A DNA stretch of 64,000 nucleotides. Source: Alteromonas sp. ASW11-130. Lineage in GTDB: Bacteria; Pseudomonadota; Gammaproteobacteria; Enterobacterales; Alteromonadaceae. Shown piece after piece: positions 9,239-17,745 of this stretch. A program made the position numbers and the translations under genes. The notes beneath the pieces were generated by a model. It saw only the letters and a program-made list of their open reading frames with translations. It was not told the origin of the DNA and did not search any database. Each line of letters begins with the position of its first letter. Position 1 is the first letter of the stretch. The stretch lies in assembly GCF_026183735.1 (NCBI RefSeq), contig NZ_JAPFRE010000002.1, positions 88,244-152,243 on the forward strand, in the 5' to 3' direction.

Positions 9239-9973
9239 ATGCTAATTTCATACAATCAACTCACCAGCTTTGCCATCCACGCAACTGACGGTGACATTGG
9301 TGGCTGCAAAGATGTTCTGTTTGACGATCAAGACTTTGTAATCCGGTATTTTTATGCCGATACCAATACTTGGCTTCCTTTGAGCCGTAAGGTGGTGCTC
9401 CCCCCCATTGCAATTCTTAAGCTAGATACGAAAGAAGAAAAAATCCATGTAAACATGACCCGTAAAGAGTTGAAGGACAGTCCATCCATCGATGAACATA
9501 AACCGGTATCGCGCGAATATGAAGAAACGTTATTCAAATATTTTGGGTATGGCTACTACTGGATTGGACCTGGTGCTTGGGGAGATTTTGCCCATCCGAC
9601 AGAATTAGCTAACGTAGATTTAGATAAAACGCAGCAAGATGATCACCCAAATGTGGTAAATCATCTGAGAGCCTGTAGCGAAGTACATGGATATGAGCTG
9701 GCATCGGGCGAAGAAGAAACCGGACATGTTGAAGATTTTCTTATTGACCCGCAGAGCTGGCAAATACAGTTAATTGTGATTGACACGCATAACTGGATGC
9801 CTGGGGGCAATAAATTCGTCATTGCCCCCGCCCAGGTGGCAAAAATAGACTGGTCATCGCATAAAGTTAAAGTCAAGCTCGACAAAGACGCCCTTCTCTC
9901 TCAACCTGAAATCGATTTAGAAAGGCTAGAAGACGAAGCTTACATTGCCGAGCTCATGGCACAGGTCAGGTAA
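9239..9973 (+). CDS. PRC-barrel domain protein (two barrels)
   Basis: A 244-aa soluble protein with two PRC-barrel-like halves, about residues 5-75 and 150-225. Each has the pattern of a GxIGxxxDxxxD turn followed by a strand ending in WxP and a hydrophobic strand. PRC barrels bind partner proteins or RNA in systems as diverse as RimM and photosynthetic reaction centres; no specific partner is indicated here. The stop is 5 nt before the fumC start and the fumC ribosome site lies inside this gene, so the two are probably translationally coupled. A stress-response role is common for such proteins but unproven. Confidence 0.8.
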   Translation: MLISYNQLTSFAIHATDGDIGGCKDVLFDDQDFVIRYFYADTNTWLPLSRKVVLPPIAILKLDTKEEKIHVNMTRKELKDSPSIDEHKPVSREYEETLFKYFGYGYYWIGPGAWGDFAHPTELANVDLDKTQQDDHPNVVNHLRACSEVHGYELASGEEETGHVEDFLIDPQSWQIQLIVIDTHNWMPGGNKFVIAPAQVAKIDWSSHKVKVKLDKDALLSQPEIDLERLEDEAYIAELMAQVR

Positions 9974-9978
9974 TAGAA

Positions 9979-11310
9979 ATGAGTAATAAAACGCTTTATC
10001 AAAAGCAAACGTCCTTAGCGATCGACAACTTTGGTATTGGCAACACTCCTATGCCATCTACGTTTGTTCAGGCACTGGGGTTCGTCAAAGCCTCGTGTGC
10101 TCAAGCAAATAAAGATCTAGAACTCCTGGACGAAGAAACCGCAGAAGCCATTTGGCAAGCAGCGACGGCAGTAGCCCAAGGCGAACACTATGATCAGTTT
10201 CCGGTCGATGTTTTTCAAACGGGCTCGGGCACCAGCACCAACATGAATGCCAACGAGGTGATTGCTTCACTCGCAAGCCAGTCGCTATCGCACACTGTGC
10301 ATCCGAATGATGATGTAAATATGGGGCAAAGCTCAAACGATATTATTCCTACTACCGTACATGTAAGCGCCCTCTGGCAATCAACGACAGTACTGCTGCC
10401 TGCGCTCGATAAACTTATTGAGGTTATCGATTCTAAAGCTAACGAATTTAACCATATAATCAAAACTGGCCGCACCCACCTAATGGACGCCATGCCAATA
10501 AAAATTTCACAAGAACTTTCAGGTTGGCAAGCCCAATTATGGCTAGCTAAAAACAGGTTCACAGATACCCATGCCAGACTTAGTGAGTTAGCAATTGGTG
10601 GCACAGCAGTAGGCACAGGAATCAATACCCATGCTGAGTTTGGCGCAAGAGTTGCTTCATCGTTAACACAGCAGCTTGGCATAACCTTTACCGTTACAAA
10701 TAATCACTTCGCTGCGTTGTCCTCGCAAGACACAGCGGTAGAATTTTCTGGTCAGTTAAATGCGTTAGCAGTTGCGCTAATGAAAATCAGTAATGATTTA
10801 CGCTGGATGAACAGTGGTCCGCTAGCTGGCTTAGGTGAAATAGAATTAACCAAGTTACAGGCTGGAAGCAGTATCATGCCAGGTAAAGTAAACCCTGTAA
10901 TTCCTGAAGCGGTTGCTATGGCATGCGCACAGGTTATGGGCTTACATACAGCGAATACGGTTGCAGGGCAATCTGGGAATTTTCAACTTAATGTAATGCT
11001 ACCGCTAATTGGCTACAATCTTCTTACCGCAATTCAACTGTTGGCTAATAGCTGCAACCATCTCGCATCGAAAGCCGTTTCAGAGATGAAAGTAAATAAA
11101 CAACAACTTGAAAAAGTGCTCGCTAAAAATCCAATTTTGGTTACTGCGCTTAATCAGTATATAGGCTATGAAAAGGGGGCACAGATTGCCAAAGAAGCAT
11201 ACGAAAGTGGCGAAGATATTCTCACGGTTGCTGCCAGAATGACAGAATTTAGTAAAGAAGAATTGAAGCACATTTTAGACCCTGCCAAACTGGTGAGTCC
11301 GGCAGGTTAA
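9979..11310 (+). CDS. fumC: Class II fumarate hydratase
   Basis: A 443-aa enzyme of the fumarase/aspartase superfamily, expected to interconvert fumarate and L-malate in the TCA cycle. Visible signatures are FQTGSGTSTNMNANEVI near residue 80, TGRTHLMDAMP near 170 and the catalytic serine loop GSSIMPGKVNP near 295. The NDLRWMNSGP segment favours fumarase over aspartase. It is about 20 residues shorter at the N-terminus than E. coli FumC: the usual acidic lead segment before the QTxxAxxNF helix is missing, and no upstream start is available. It follows the PRC-barrel gene with a 5-nt gap. Confidence 0.87.
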   Translation: MSNKTLYQKQTSLAIDNFGIGNTPMPSTFVQALGFVKASCAQANKDLELLDEETAEAIWQAATAVAQGEHYDQFPVDVFQTGSGTSTNMNANEVIASLASQSLSHTVHPNDDVNMGQSSNDIIPTTVHVSALWQSTTVLLPALDKLIEVIDSKANEFNHIIKTGRTHLMDAMPIKISQELSGWQAQLWLAKNRFTDTHARLSELAIGGTAVGTGINTHAEFGARVASSLTQQLGITFTVTNNHFAALSSQDTAVEFSGQLNALAVALMKISNDLRWMNSGPLAGLGEIELTKLQAGSSIMPGKVNPVIPEAVAMACAQVMGLHTANTVAGQSGNFQLNVMLPLIGYNLLTAIQLLANSCNHLASKAVSEMKVNKQQLEKVLAKNPILVTALNQYIGYEKGAQIAKEAYESGEDILTVAARMTEFSKEELKHILDPAKLVSPAG

Positions 11311-11348
11311 AAGTTATAGGTATGTATTACTGAACTGTAATACGCTAA

Positions 11349-11675
11349 TTATGCTATTTGTGTTTGCTCGCAGAAAAAAGAGTAAAGTAAGGCGATGGTT
11401 TGTTCAATCCGTCCGTCGGTCAAACTATAGTAGATAACTTGCCCATCACGGCGAGTTGAAACCATCTTAGCTTCACGCAACAGCGCAAGATGCTGCGATA
11501 GCACGGGCTGGGTAACCGGAATACGGGTTAACAACTCAGAGACTGATAATTCATTCTCGAGCAATGAACACATCACCATAAGACGTGTTTTATTGGCAAA
11601 CTGCTTTATGAACTGTTCAGCATTTGATGCGTATTCTAGCATTTCGCTGGTATCAATTGTATTGTCTAATTCCAT
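11349..11675 (-). CDS. ArsR/SmtB-family repressor, SqrR/BigR-like persulfide sensor
   Basis: A 108-aa winged-helix repressor starting at ATG 11673-11675 (an upstream in-frame start at 11699 is less likely). The recognition helix region reads VTQPVLSQHLALLR. Only two cysteines are present, Cys36 and Cys102, 66 residues apart. In Rhodobacter SqrR and Xylella BigR the sensing pair also has this spacing, and reactive sulfur links the two cysteines to release DNA. Metal-binding ArsR motifs (ELCVCDL) are absent. It is divergent from a rhodanese gene, with a palindrome between them, which suits sulfide/persulfide control. Confidence 0.85.
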   Translation of the reverse strand: MELDNTIDTSEMLEYASNAEQFIKQFANKTRLMVMCSLLENELSVSELLTRIPVTQPVLSQHLALLREAKMVSTRRDGQVIYYSLTDGRIEQTIALLYSFFCEQTQIA

Positions 11676-11795
11676 GATAAAACTCTTCGAAACCTGCACG
11701 TATTTCTACTGCGGAAAAATGATCAGCAGCAGGAACTAATAAAACCCACTGTATGAATATTAACCAGACATTTCGTTCGCGATAGGTGGAAAAAA

Positions 11796-11813
11796 TATAA
11801 GACGATTCTTATA
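11796..11813. promoter_or_regulatory. Candidate ArsR operator upstream of rhodanese
   Basis: TATAAGA at 11796-11802 and TCTTATA at 11807-11813 form a perfect inverted repeat with a 4-nt spacer. It is centred about 47 nt before the rhodanese start and lies in the divergent region shared with the ArsR-type gene. ArsR dimers bind such palindromes. Assignment is inference from position and symmetry. Confidence 0.5.
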
Positions 11814-11851
11814 GTAAAACTTCTCGCAAACCTTTATGGAGAACCGTTTAC

Positions 11852-12205
11852 ATGATACTCAACATGCAGCAAAGATTGCAATCTATTTCACCCACTGTTC
11901 GTAAAGTCACCGCCAAAGAAGCGGCGAAAGAATGCGCAAAAAACAATGGCACTGTCATTGACGTTAGAGAACCTTCTGAATGTGAAACGTCACCTTCCAC
12001 TGCAAATATCAATATTCCCAGGGGCGTATTGGAAATGAAAGTAGTCGAACAATTTAAGAACCCGGATCATCCATTTTATATTCATTGTGCCTCAGGTGTT
12101 CGCGCTCAGTTAGCTGCGGAACAGTTATTGAAAATGGGGTATACCACGGTGAACGCAATAACGTGCGACATCAAGACGATCGAACACATTAACTTTGCAG
12201 AATGA
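11852..12205 (+). CDS. Rhodanese-like sulfurtransferase
   Basis: A 117-aa single-domain rhodanese. The structural VIDVREPSE motif is near residue 36 and the catalytic loop HCASGVRAQ near residue 75, with Cys as the persulfide-carrying residue. The expected role is moving sulfane sulfur from thiosulfate, glutathione persulfide or a protein donor in the cytoplasm. It is divergent from the putative persulfide-sensing repressor, so it is probably induced by reactive sulfur. ATG at 11852 is used with GGAG about 10 nt upstream; ATG at 11864 is possible. Unlike many such loci, no sulfide:quinone oxidoreductase is beside it. Confidence 0.88.
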   Translation: MILNMQQRLQSISPTVRKVTAKEAAKECAKNNGTVIDVREPSECETSPSTANINIPRGVLEMKVVEQFKNPDHPFYIHCASGVRAQLAAEQLLKMGYTTVNAITCDIKTIEHINFAE

Positions 12206-12284
12206 ATAATTTGGGAAAACGCTCCCTTATATCTCCTCCTATTGATGTATTCTTTTATAAAGCTCATTACAATTTCATAGTCTT

Positions 12285-13184
12285 ATGCTAAAAGCTACTT
12301 TGGAACAATGGCGCATGTTTAAAGCTGTGGTCGAGGCCGGCGGTTTTAATCATGCCGCGGTTCTTGTGAACAAAAGTCAGTCCAGCGTACACCATGCGGT
12401 CAATAAACTAGAAGAATCACTCGGTGTGCCCTTATTTGAAAACGATGGGCGTAAGATTAAACTTTCCGAAGAGGGAAAGCTTTTACTTTCTCGGGCCACA
12501 TGTTTACTTGAGGAAGCGAAAAAGCTTGAGTCCGTGGCTCACGGTCTTCAGCATGGGGTTGAAAGCCAACTTCGTATCGCCGTCGACCTAGTTTTTCCTG
12601 CGGATATATTAAATAACGTACTCGATACGGTATCCCAAAAATACCCTTATTTGCGAATAGAATTAATCGAATCCGTTTTAAGTGGCGCCAATTCTTTACT
12701 CGATTCCGGCCAGGTTGATCTGGCGATTTGTCCTTTCCCCCACCCGGACGGCTTTACCGAAGAATTATGTAATATTTGTTTTGTCGCCGTAGCCAGCCCT
12801 GCCCACCCATTAAATAATCTACGTCCCCCCCTTACCGTCAAAGATCTAAAAACGCATCGTCAAATAGTAGTACGGGATTCCTCCAGCCAAAGAAAAACAG
12901 ATTCAGGTTGGTTAGGTGCCGAGCAGCGTTGGACAGTAAGTCATATTAGTACGTCAATTGAAATGATAAAAAGCGGGTTAGGGTTTGCGTGGCTTCCGGA
13001 ACGGTCGATCAAAACGTATTTGGACGAAGGTACATTAGTAAAGCTGCCACTTAAACAGGGGAGTAGCAGGCAAGCCACTCTTCACTTGTGTTTTGAAGAT
13101 GGCGAGCAACTTGGACCTGCGGCAAGGGAGTTTATCGGCACACTTCGATACGAGTTAATAAAGTTACAAGAAAGGGAAGGTTAA
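12285..13184 (+). CDS. LysR-family transcriptional regulator
   Basis: A 299-aa LysR-type regulator. The N-terminal helix-turn-helix covers about residues 5-65 (FNHAAVLVNKSQSSVHHAVNKLEE) and a substrate-binding-like domain follows from about 92. It contains two cysteines in a NICFVAVAS strand at the effector site. The target and inducer are not evident. It follows the rhodanese gene by 79 nt in the same direction but has its own leader, so joint regulation is uncertain. It is not an orthologue of HdfR above. Confidence 0.88.
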   Translation: MLKATLEQWRMFKAVVEAGGFNHAAVLVNKSQSSVHHAVNKLEESLGVPLFENDGRKIKLSEEGKLLLSRATCLLEEAKKLESVAHGLQHGVESQLRIAVDLVFPADILNNVLDTVSQKYPYLRIELIESVLSGANSLLDSGQVDLAICPFPHPDGFTEELCNICFVAVASPAHPLNNLRPPLTVKDLKTHRQIVVRDSSSQRKTDSGWLGAEQRWTVSHISTSIEMIKSGLGFAWLPERSIKTYLDEGTLVKLPLKQGSSRQATLHLCFEDGEQLGPAAREFIGTLRYELIKLQEREG

Positions 13185-13293
13185 TATCAATTCGCAATAT
13201 ACGCATCAGGTTAATGTACAAACATTGCACATTCGCCAAGAACAAGATATAACTACCGCTTCGCCGAATAAAATAATAATAAAGGCACTTTTC

Positions 13294-13404
13294 ATGTTTC
13301 CGACCAAACAACAGGACGATGGAGCCACATTAACTTTTGGTTCCTGGAATCGGTTAGTTGTAAAAAATGATATACACAGTCAGCCTTATATGGACATTAG
13401 CTGA
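13294..13404 (+). CDS. Possible 36-aa leader ORF before the GGDEF-EAL gene
   Basis: ATG at 13294, stop at 13402-13404, encoding MFPTKQQDDGATLTFGSWN and 17 more residues. AAGG lies about 9 nt upstream and the stop is 9 nt before the next gene's ATG, an arrangement seen with translated leaders. No known family. Evidence is limited to position and a weak ribosome site, so it may be chance. Confidence 0.25.
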   Translation: MFPTKQQDDGATLTFGSWNRLVVKNDIHSQPYMDIS

Positions 13405-13413
13405 GAATTTCCT

Positions 13414-15306
13414 ATGTCCGCAAGATTACGCCTTTTAAAAGAAAATAGTCAAATCCGAAAGCGCATGCTGATTGGCTCAGTTGGTCTCACTCTCATCGTA
13501 ATCTCGATCTTTTCTTATCTCGGCTCAGACATGCTCCTTAACTTGGAGTCCAGAATTGCACAAAGAACTTTCAATAATCAACTGAATGGAATTACCCATG
13601 CCATTGCTAAACATCCTGAATGGTTAGATAAAACAAAAAACGATCCCGCTGCGGAACCCATCCCCGCTTATCTTTTACCGGTTCAAAGAGATTTGGTTGC
13701 ATTGTTCTTAGGTTCTGAAATTTTTTATAGAAGCCAGTCAAACGCATCATCCTTTGCTATAGATTACTCTTCGATAAATCAATCCACTTTGGGTTTTGCG
13801 TCAATAAACAATACGCCTGTTTTTGTTAACAGAAAATGGTCTGACAAACTTAAGCAACCTGTTGTTGCTGTTTGGCTTGCAAAAAGCCATCACGTCGCCA
13901 CAAATCAAATTGTTAATCAATTCACTTTGACGGCAATTCTTACATTTTTAGTCGCTGTCTGGGCTGCTGTGGTTATTTCAGCATTAATTACAAGAAGATT
14001 TGAGAAGGCTAATCGCTTATTACAGAAAATGGCGTTAGTGGATTCGTTAACTCATCTTCCGAATAGAAATGCGCTCTTTAACAACCTAAGCCTTTCAGGA
14101 AACACAGGGGCAATATTTTTTATCGATCTAGATCGATTTAAAGAAGTCAATGATGTTATGGGACATGATGCTGGCGATAGTCTACTCATCGCCTTTGCCC
14201 AGCGTTTAACAGAAATTGCTGGAGAAAAAGTTAACGTCTACAGATACCGCAGTGACGAATTTGTATTATGGCACCCCGATCTGCCCCCAGAGAAGGCCAA
14301 CCAATGGGCCTTCTCACTGCTTTATCAATCCCGTGACGCCCTAGCCATGCCTGATTATACATTTGAAATAGGCTGCACAATTGGCGTTGCCTGTTTTCCA
14401 TTACATGGTAACAATATCAGTACGCTGCTTAAGAACGCCGAGAATGCTATGCACCGGGCCAAACAACTTCGTTTAGGGATCGAAATCTATAATGACGAAC
14501 ACGGCTACGATTCAGGCCTGCAAGTCGCCTTACGCAGCCAACTCTACCAGGCATTGCAACAACGCCAGTTCCAACTTTACTATCAACCCAAAGTTAAAAT
14601 GGACTCGCAGGAGTTGATGGGAGTGGAAGCAATTGTTCGTTGGCACCACCCCGATGAAGGAACATTACTACCCGCTTCGTTTATCGATCTAGTTGAACAA
14701 AGCGGTATTATCCACTCATTCACCCGTTATACTGTTGAAGAAGCTGTAAATCAGATAAAACTATGGAGCAAACAAGGTTTTAATGTTCCTGTTTCGGTTA
14801 ACTTATCTGCTTATAATCTTCTGGATGACGCGTTTATTGGTTTTGTCGAAACGCTCTTGGCACAAACAGGTATATGTCCTAGCCTGCTCGAATTTGAATT
14901 AACCGAAAGCGCTACGATGGTCGATATTGATGTGAGTAAGCATATGATAAAGACGTTTAAACAAATGGGCATTAAAACATCAATTGATGATTTTGGCACA
15001 GGTATGAGTTCGTTCGCCTATCTGCGCGAATTAGATGTTCAAACTGTAAAACTTGATCGCTCGTTCGTTAAAAACATTCATCAAGGTGAAAAAGATGAGC
15101 GTATCGTTGGAGGTATCGTTTCTTTGTGCCGAAGCTTATCCATTGATATTATTGCAGAAGGCGTTGAAACAGCCAAACAAGCGGAAATTTTGCAGGGATT
15201 GGATTGTCATTTCGCGCAGGGGTTCTTATTCGGTAAACCTGTACCTTCAGCCTTGTTGCAATCATTATTCCCCTCCCAAAAATTGTTGGCCGTGCAACCC
15301 GCTTAA
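13414..15306 (+). CDS. Membrane GGDEF-EAL protein, probable c-di-GMP phosphodiesterase
   Basis: A 630-aa protein. Membrane helices at about 20-38 and 168-192 flank a periplasmic sensor region, followed by a GGDEF domain (about 210-365) and an EAL domain (about 380-620). The cyclase signature is degenerate: it reads RSDEF, where the first two glycines are replaced, so cyclase activity is unlikely although nucleotide binding may remain. The EAL part keeps GVEAIVRWHHP, VNLSAYN, ELTES, DDFGTGMSS and the later IAEGVE, so phosphodiesterase activity is expected. The net prediction is lowering of c-di-GMP. Transcribed alone, convergent with the ExoD-like gene. Confidence 0.9.
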   Translation: MSARLRLLKENSQIRKRMLIGSVGLTLIVISIFSYLGSDMLLNLESRIAQRTFNNQLNGITHAIAKHPEWLDKTKNDPAAEPIPAYLLPVQRDLVALFLGSEIFYRSQSNASSFAIDYSSINQSTLGFASINNTPVFVNRKWSDKLKQPVVAVWLAKSHHVATNQIVNQFTLTAILTFLVAVWAAVVISALITRRFEKANRLLQKMALVDSLTHLPNRNALFNNLSLSGNTGAIFFIDLDRFKEVNDVMGHDAGDSLLIAFAQRLTEIAGEKVNVYRYRSDEFVLWHPDLPPEKANQWAFSLLYQSRDALAMPDYTFEIGCTIGVACFPLHGNNISTLLKNAENAMHRAKQLRLGIEIYNDEHGYDSGLQVALRSQLYQALQQRQFQLYYQPKVKMDSQELMGVEAIVRWHHPDEGTLLPASFIDLVEQSGIIHSFTRYTVEEAVNQIKLWSKQGFNVPVSVNLSAYNLLDDAFIGFVETLLAQTGICPSLLEFELTESATMVDIDVSKHMIKTFKQMGIKTSIDDFGTGMSSFAYLRELDVQTVKLDRSFVKNIHQGEKDERIVGGIVSLCRSLSIDIIAEGVETAKQAEILQGLDCHFAQGFLFGKPVPSALLQSLFPSQKLLAVQPA

Positions 15307-15330
15307 AAAGCGTAATATTGATTGGCAAGG

Positions 15331-15936
15331 CTAACTTGCCGTTACTACAAACTGATAGCCCGCGGTCGTCAACCCAAACAGAGCCAGTGACAAACCAAGT
15401 AGTGCCACAGCGCCATCGTCTGTTGCCATTCCTATTGCCATTATCAAAACGGCAAACGCCGGTATTAACCCCATAAATGGAACGAGTTCCAGCGGTATCA
15501 TAAAAATTCCACAGCACGCACAGGTCAGCGCAATCAAGATTCTAAATAGGGGCTGGCGAATGAATAACCAGCGCGGAAACAGAAAACGATCTATCTGTAG
15601 TGCCGCAGGCTTCATTTTTGTAATACCAGCGTTAAGGGAATCTTTATCAATATTGATGTTTTTTATTGCGGAGGGAAGCCATGGATGACTTTTTGAAAGT
15701 AAAACTTGCAAAGAGATAAGAAAAATTGTTATACCAGTAACGGTAGGAATACCCGGGATCGCACCTATCGGCGTAGCGCTAATAAATGCGGGCACAGCTA
15801 ACATTGGGCCGAATCCGCGACTTTCAGCGAGGCGCAGTAATTCCCCAAAGGCCACTTTTTCATCGCTTCCAGAGGTTTGCATACGACCTAACAATTCGTA
15901 TAGCGTAAGTGATCGTGTTAAAGTTTCGCTATACAT
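15331..15936 (-). CDS. ExoD-family membrane protein
   Basis: About 201 aa from ATG 15934-15936, chosen because AAGGA lies 7 nt upstream; the open frame continues to 16068. It matches the exopolysaccharide-synthesis ExoD family: an N-terminal soluble stretch with LGRMQTSGSDEKVAFGELL, a proline/glycine-rich PIGAIPGIPTVTG segment and three or four hydrophobic helices toward the C-terminus. ExoD in rhizobia affects exopolysaccharide and alkali tolerance; the biochemical role is unknown. Tail-to-tail with the GGDEF-EAL gene, 24 nt apart, without an obvious shared terminator. Confidence 0.82.
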   Translation of the reverse strand: MYSETLTRSLTLYELLGRMQTSGSDEKVAFGELLRLAESRGFGPMLAVPAFISATPIGAIPGIPTVTGITIFLISLQVLLSKSHPWLPSAIKNINIDKDSLNAGITKMKPAALQIDRFLFPRWLFIRQPLFRILIALTCACCGIFMIPLELVPFMGLIPAFAVLIMAIGMATDDGAVALLGLSLALFGLTTAGYQFVVTAS

Positions 15937-16168
15937 AGAGGATTCCTTGTTTTCCATATGCTGCAAAGTTGTTTGTCTTATCGTGACCAGAAAACGGTAG
16001 TTTTGATAGGTTATGCTATTTTCCTGCCATCTATTTGCAAACACGGTCATAACAACATAAGCCCGCACGAGTAGAATGGGCTCCTTAGGAGAAAATAAGT
16101 GATCTCAAATACCGTTTCGAATGTACACTTGTCATTCGTAGTTAAAACCATAATAAAAGGAAGTACCT

Positions 16169-17500
16169 GTGCTAACAGTATTACTCGTTGATGATGATCC
16201 AGAGTTCACCGACGTAGCCTGCACAATAATAGAATTCTTAGGTCACGAAGTTTTAACCGCTGGTAATTTACAAGAAGCAAGAGAGTGGCTAGAAAAAGAA
16301 CAATTCGACCATATTCTACTCGATTTTATGCTTCCCGACGGTAGCGGTGTCCATTTGTTTGAAGAGTTGGATCAACTTGCAAAGCGCCCTCGCGTTACAC
16401 TCATAACAGGACATCCTTCGGTTAGAGGGATAATCAAAGGCTTATGTGGCCCCAATATTGATTACCTCGTAAAGCCGATTCAACGTGAAGAAATTGAAGC
16501 TGTTCTTGAAGGTAGAAAGGCCTCTAAAAGCACGGGCGGTTCCAATATTAAAAAACATTTTGGGCACTTGATTGGTGAATCAGCCCAAATGAAAGAGCTG
16601 TATAAGCTAATAGAAAGGGTGAGCCGTACGAGCGCCAACGTTATGTTATTGGGCGAAAGTGGCGTAGGTAAAGAGGTCGTAGCAGAATCTATCCATGAAG
16701 CGTCTGAAGTAGAAGGGCCTTATGTGGCGACCAACTGTGGCGCTTTTTCTAAAGAACTCATTGGTAGTGAGTTATTTGGCCATGAAAAAGGCGCGTTTAC
16801 AGGCGCTGTCGGCAGAAAATCCGGTGTATTTGAACAGGCTGAAGGTGGCACGCTGTTTTTGGACGAAATAACCGAAATGCCCATAGACATGCAACCTAAT
16901 TTGCTTAGAGTACTGGAAAACAAAGTCGTTATTCGAGTAGGTGGAACTAAAACTATTCCCATCGCGTGTAGAGTTGTATCTGCGACCAACCGGACGATGG
17001 AAGAGATAGCAGAAAGCAAAGTTTTACGCGAAGATATCTATTTTCGCTTGGCTGTCTTCCCCATTACTATTCCTCCCCTGCGCGAAAGAAAAGAAGACAT
17101 TCCGTTGTTAGCGACTTATTTTATTGATGAGTTAAATAAAGAAAATGACACCCGGTTTGAATGGGACGAAAGCCAACTGGATATGCTTACTGCTTATGAT
17201 TGGCCCGGCAATGTACGCGAATTGCGCCACTTCGTTCATCGCGCTGCCATCATGAGTGACCCGGACAAGACCGAATTAGATTTACCTAAAACTATTGAAT
17301 CCCCCTTTGCGAAAAAGCAGTCCACCACTCCGGCACTTCAAGCAGGCAGAACAATCGAAGATGTGGAAAAAGAGCTGATTTACGCCACACTTGAAAAAGT
17401 CAATGGTAACAAAACGTTAGCTGCTGAAATGCTGGGAATTAGTACGAAAACGCTATACAATCGGTTACACGCTTACGGCGACCTAACAAAAGAAGAATAA
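16169..17500 (+). CDS. NtrC-type sigma-54 response regulator
   Basis: A 443-aa enhancer-binding protein. The receiver domain (1-115) has a DDD acidic cluster, phospho-acceptor Asp in LLDFMLPD and Lys in LVKP. The AAA+ domain (about 130-360) has Walker A GESGVGKE, the GAFTGA loop needed to contact sigma-54, and the R-finger region. A Fis-type helix-turn-helix ends the protein (NKTLAAEMLGISTKTLYNRL). It starts at GTG with AGGAAG 7 nt upstream. First gene of a five-gene signalling operon ending at 21718; the CHASE3 kinase two genes on is a plausible partner. Target promoters are unknown. Confidence 0.93.
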   Translation: MLTVLLVDDDPEFTDVACTIIEFLGHEVLTAGNLQEAREWLEKEQFDHILLDFMLPDGSGVHLFEELDQLAKRPRVTLITGHPSVRGIIKGLCGPNIDYLVKPIQREEIEAVLEGRKASKSTGGSNIKKHFGHLIGESAQMKELYKLIERVSRTSANVMLLGESGVGKEVVAESIHEASEVEGPYVATNCGAFSKELIGSELFGHEKGAFTGAVGRKSGVFEQAEGGTLFLDEITEMPIDMQPNLLRVLENKVVIRVGGTKTIPIACRVVSATNRTMEEIAESKVLREDIYFRLAVFPITIPPLRERKEDIPLLATYFIDELNKENDTRFEWDESQLDMLTAYDWPGNVRELRHFVHRAAIMSDPDKTELDLPKTIESPFAKKQSTTPALQAGRTIEDVEKELIYATLEKVNGNKTLAAEMLGISTKTLYNRLHAYGDLTKEE

Positions 17501-17515
17501 AATGAGGGTGGAAAC

Positions 17516-17740
17516 GTGAACGAGAAAGAATTTGCAACAGTTACTGCCTATGTTCACGATGCGAGAAAACCTTTGAACAGGATATCTATGCAGGCAGAAT
17601 TATTAAAAATGGCAATGCAGGGTGAAATTCCTGCAGATAAGGCACTTGATGCATTGGATAAAATTATCGCCAGTACCAAGGATTGTAGTGATCAGTTAAC
17701 TAACATGGTAGATACTTTGAGCAGTTCAATAACGGAATAA
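17516..17740 (+). CDS. Stand-alone histidine kinase dimerization (H-box) protein
   Basis: A 74-aa protein that looks like an isolated DHp/HisKA two-helix hairpin. His14 lies in YVHDARKPLNRISMQAELL, which matches the H-box pattern H-E-x-R-T/K-P-L-x-x-I-x-x-x-A-E-L. There is no ATP-binding domain and no membrane segment. It starts at GTG 17516 with a GAGGGTGG ribosome site and lies 15 nt after the sigma-54 activator and 5 nt before the CHASE3 kinase. It could be a phosphotransfer intermediate, a dimerisation decoy or a kinase regulator. Function is inference; the H-box match is visible. Confidence 0.75.
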   Translation: MNEKEFATVTAYVHDARKPLNRISMQAELLKMAMQGEIPADKALDALDKIIASTKDCSDQLTNMVDTLSSSITE

Positions 17741-17745
17741 GTTGT

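Noticed and set aside
9979..11310. Aspartate ammonia-lyase
   Set aside because: The superfamily loop is shared, but the TGRTHLMDA and NDLRW segments fit fumarase better.
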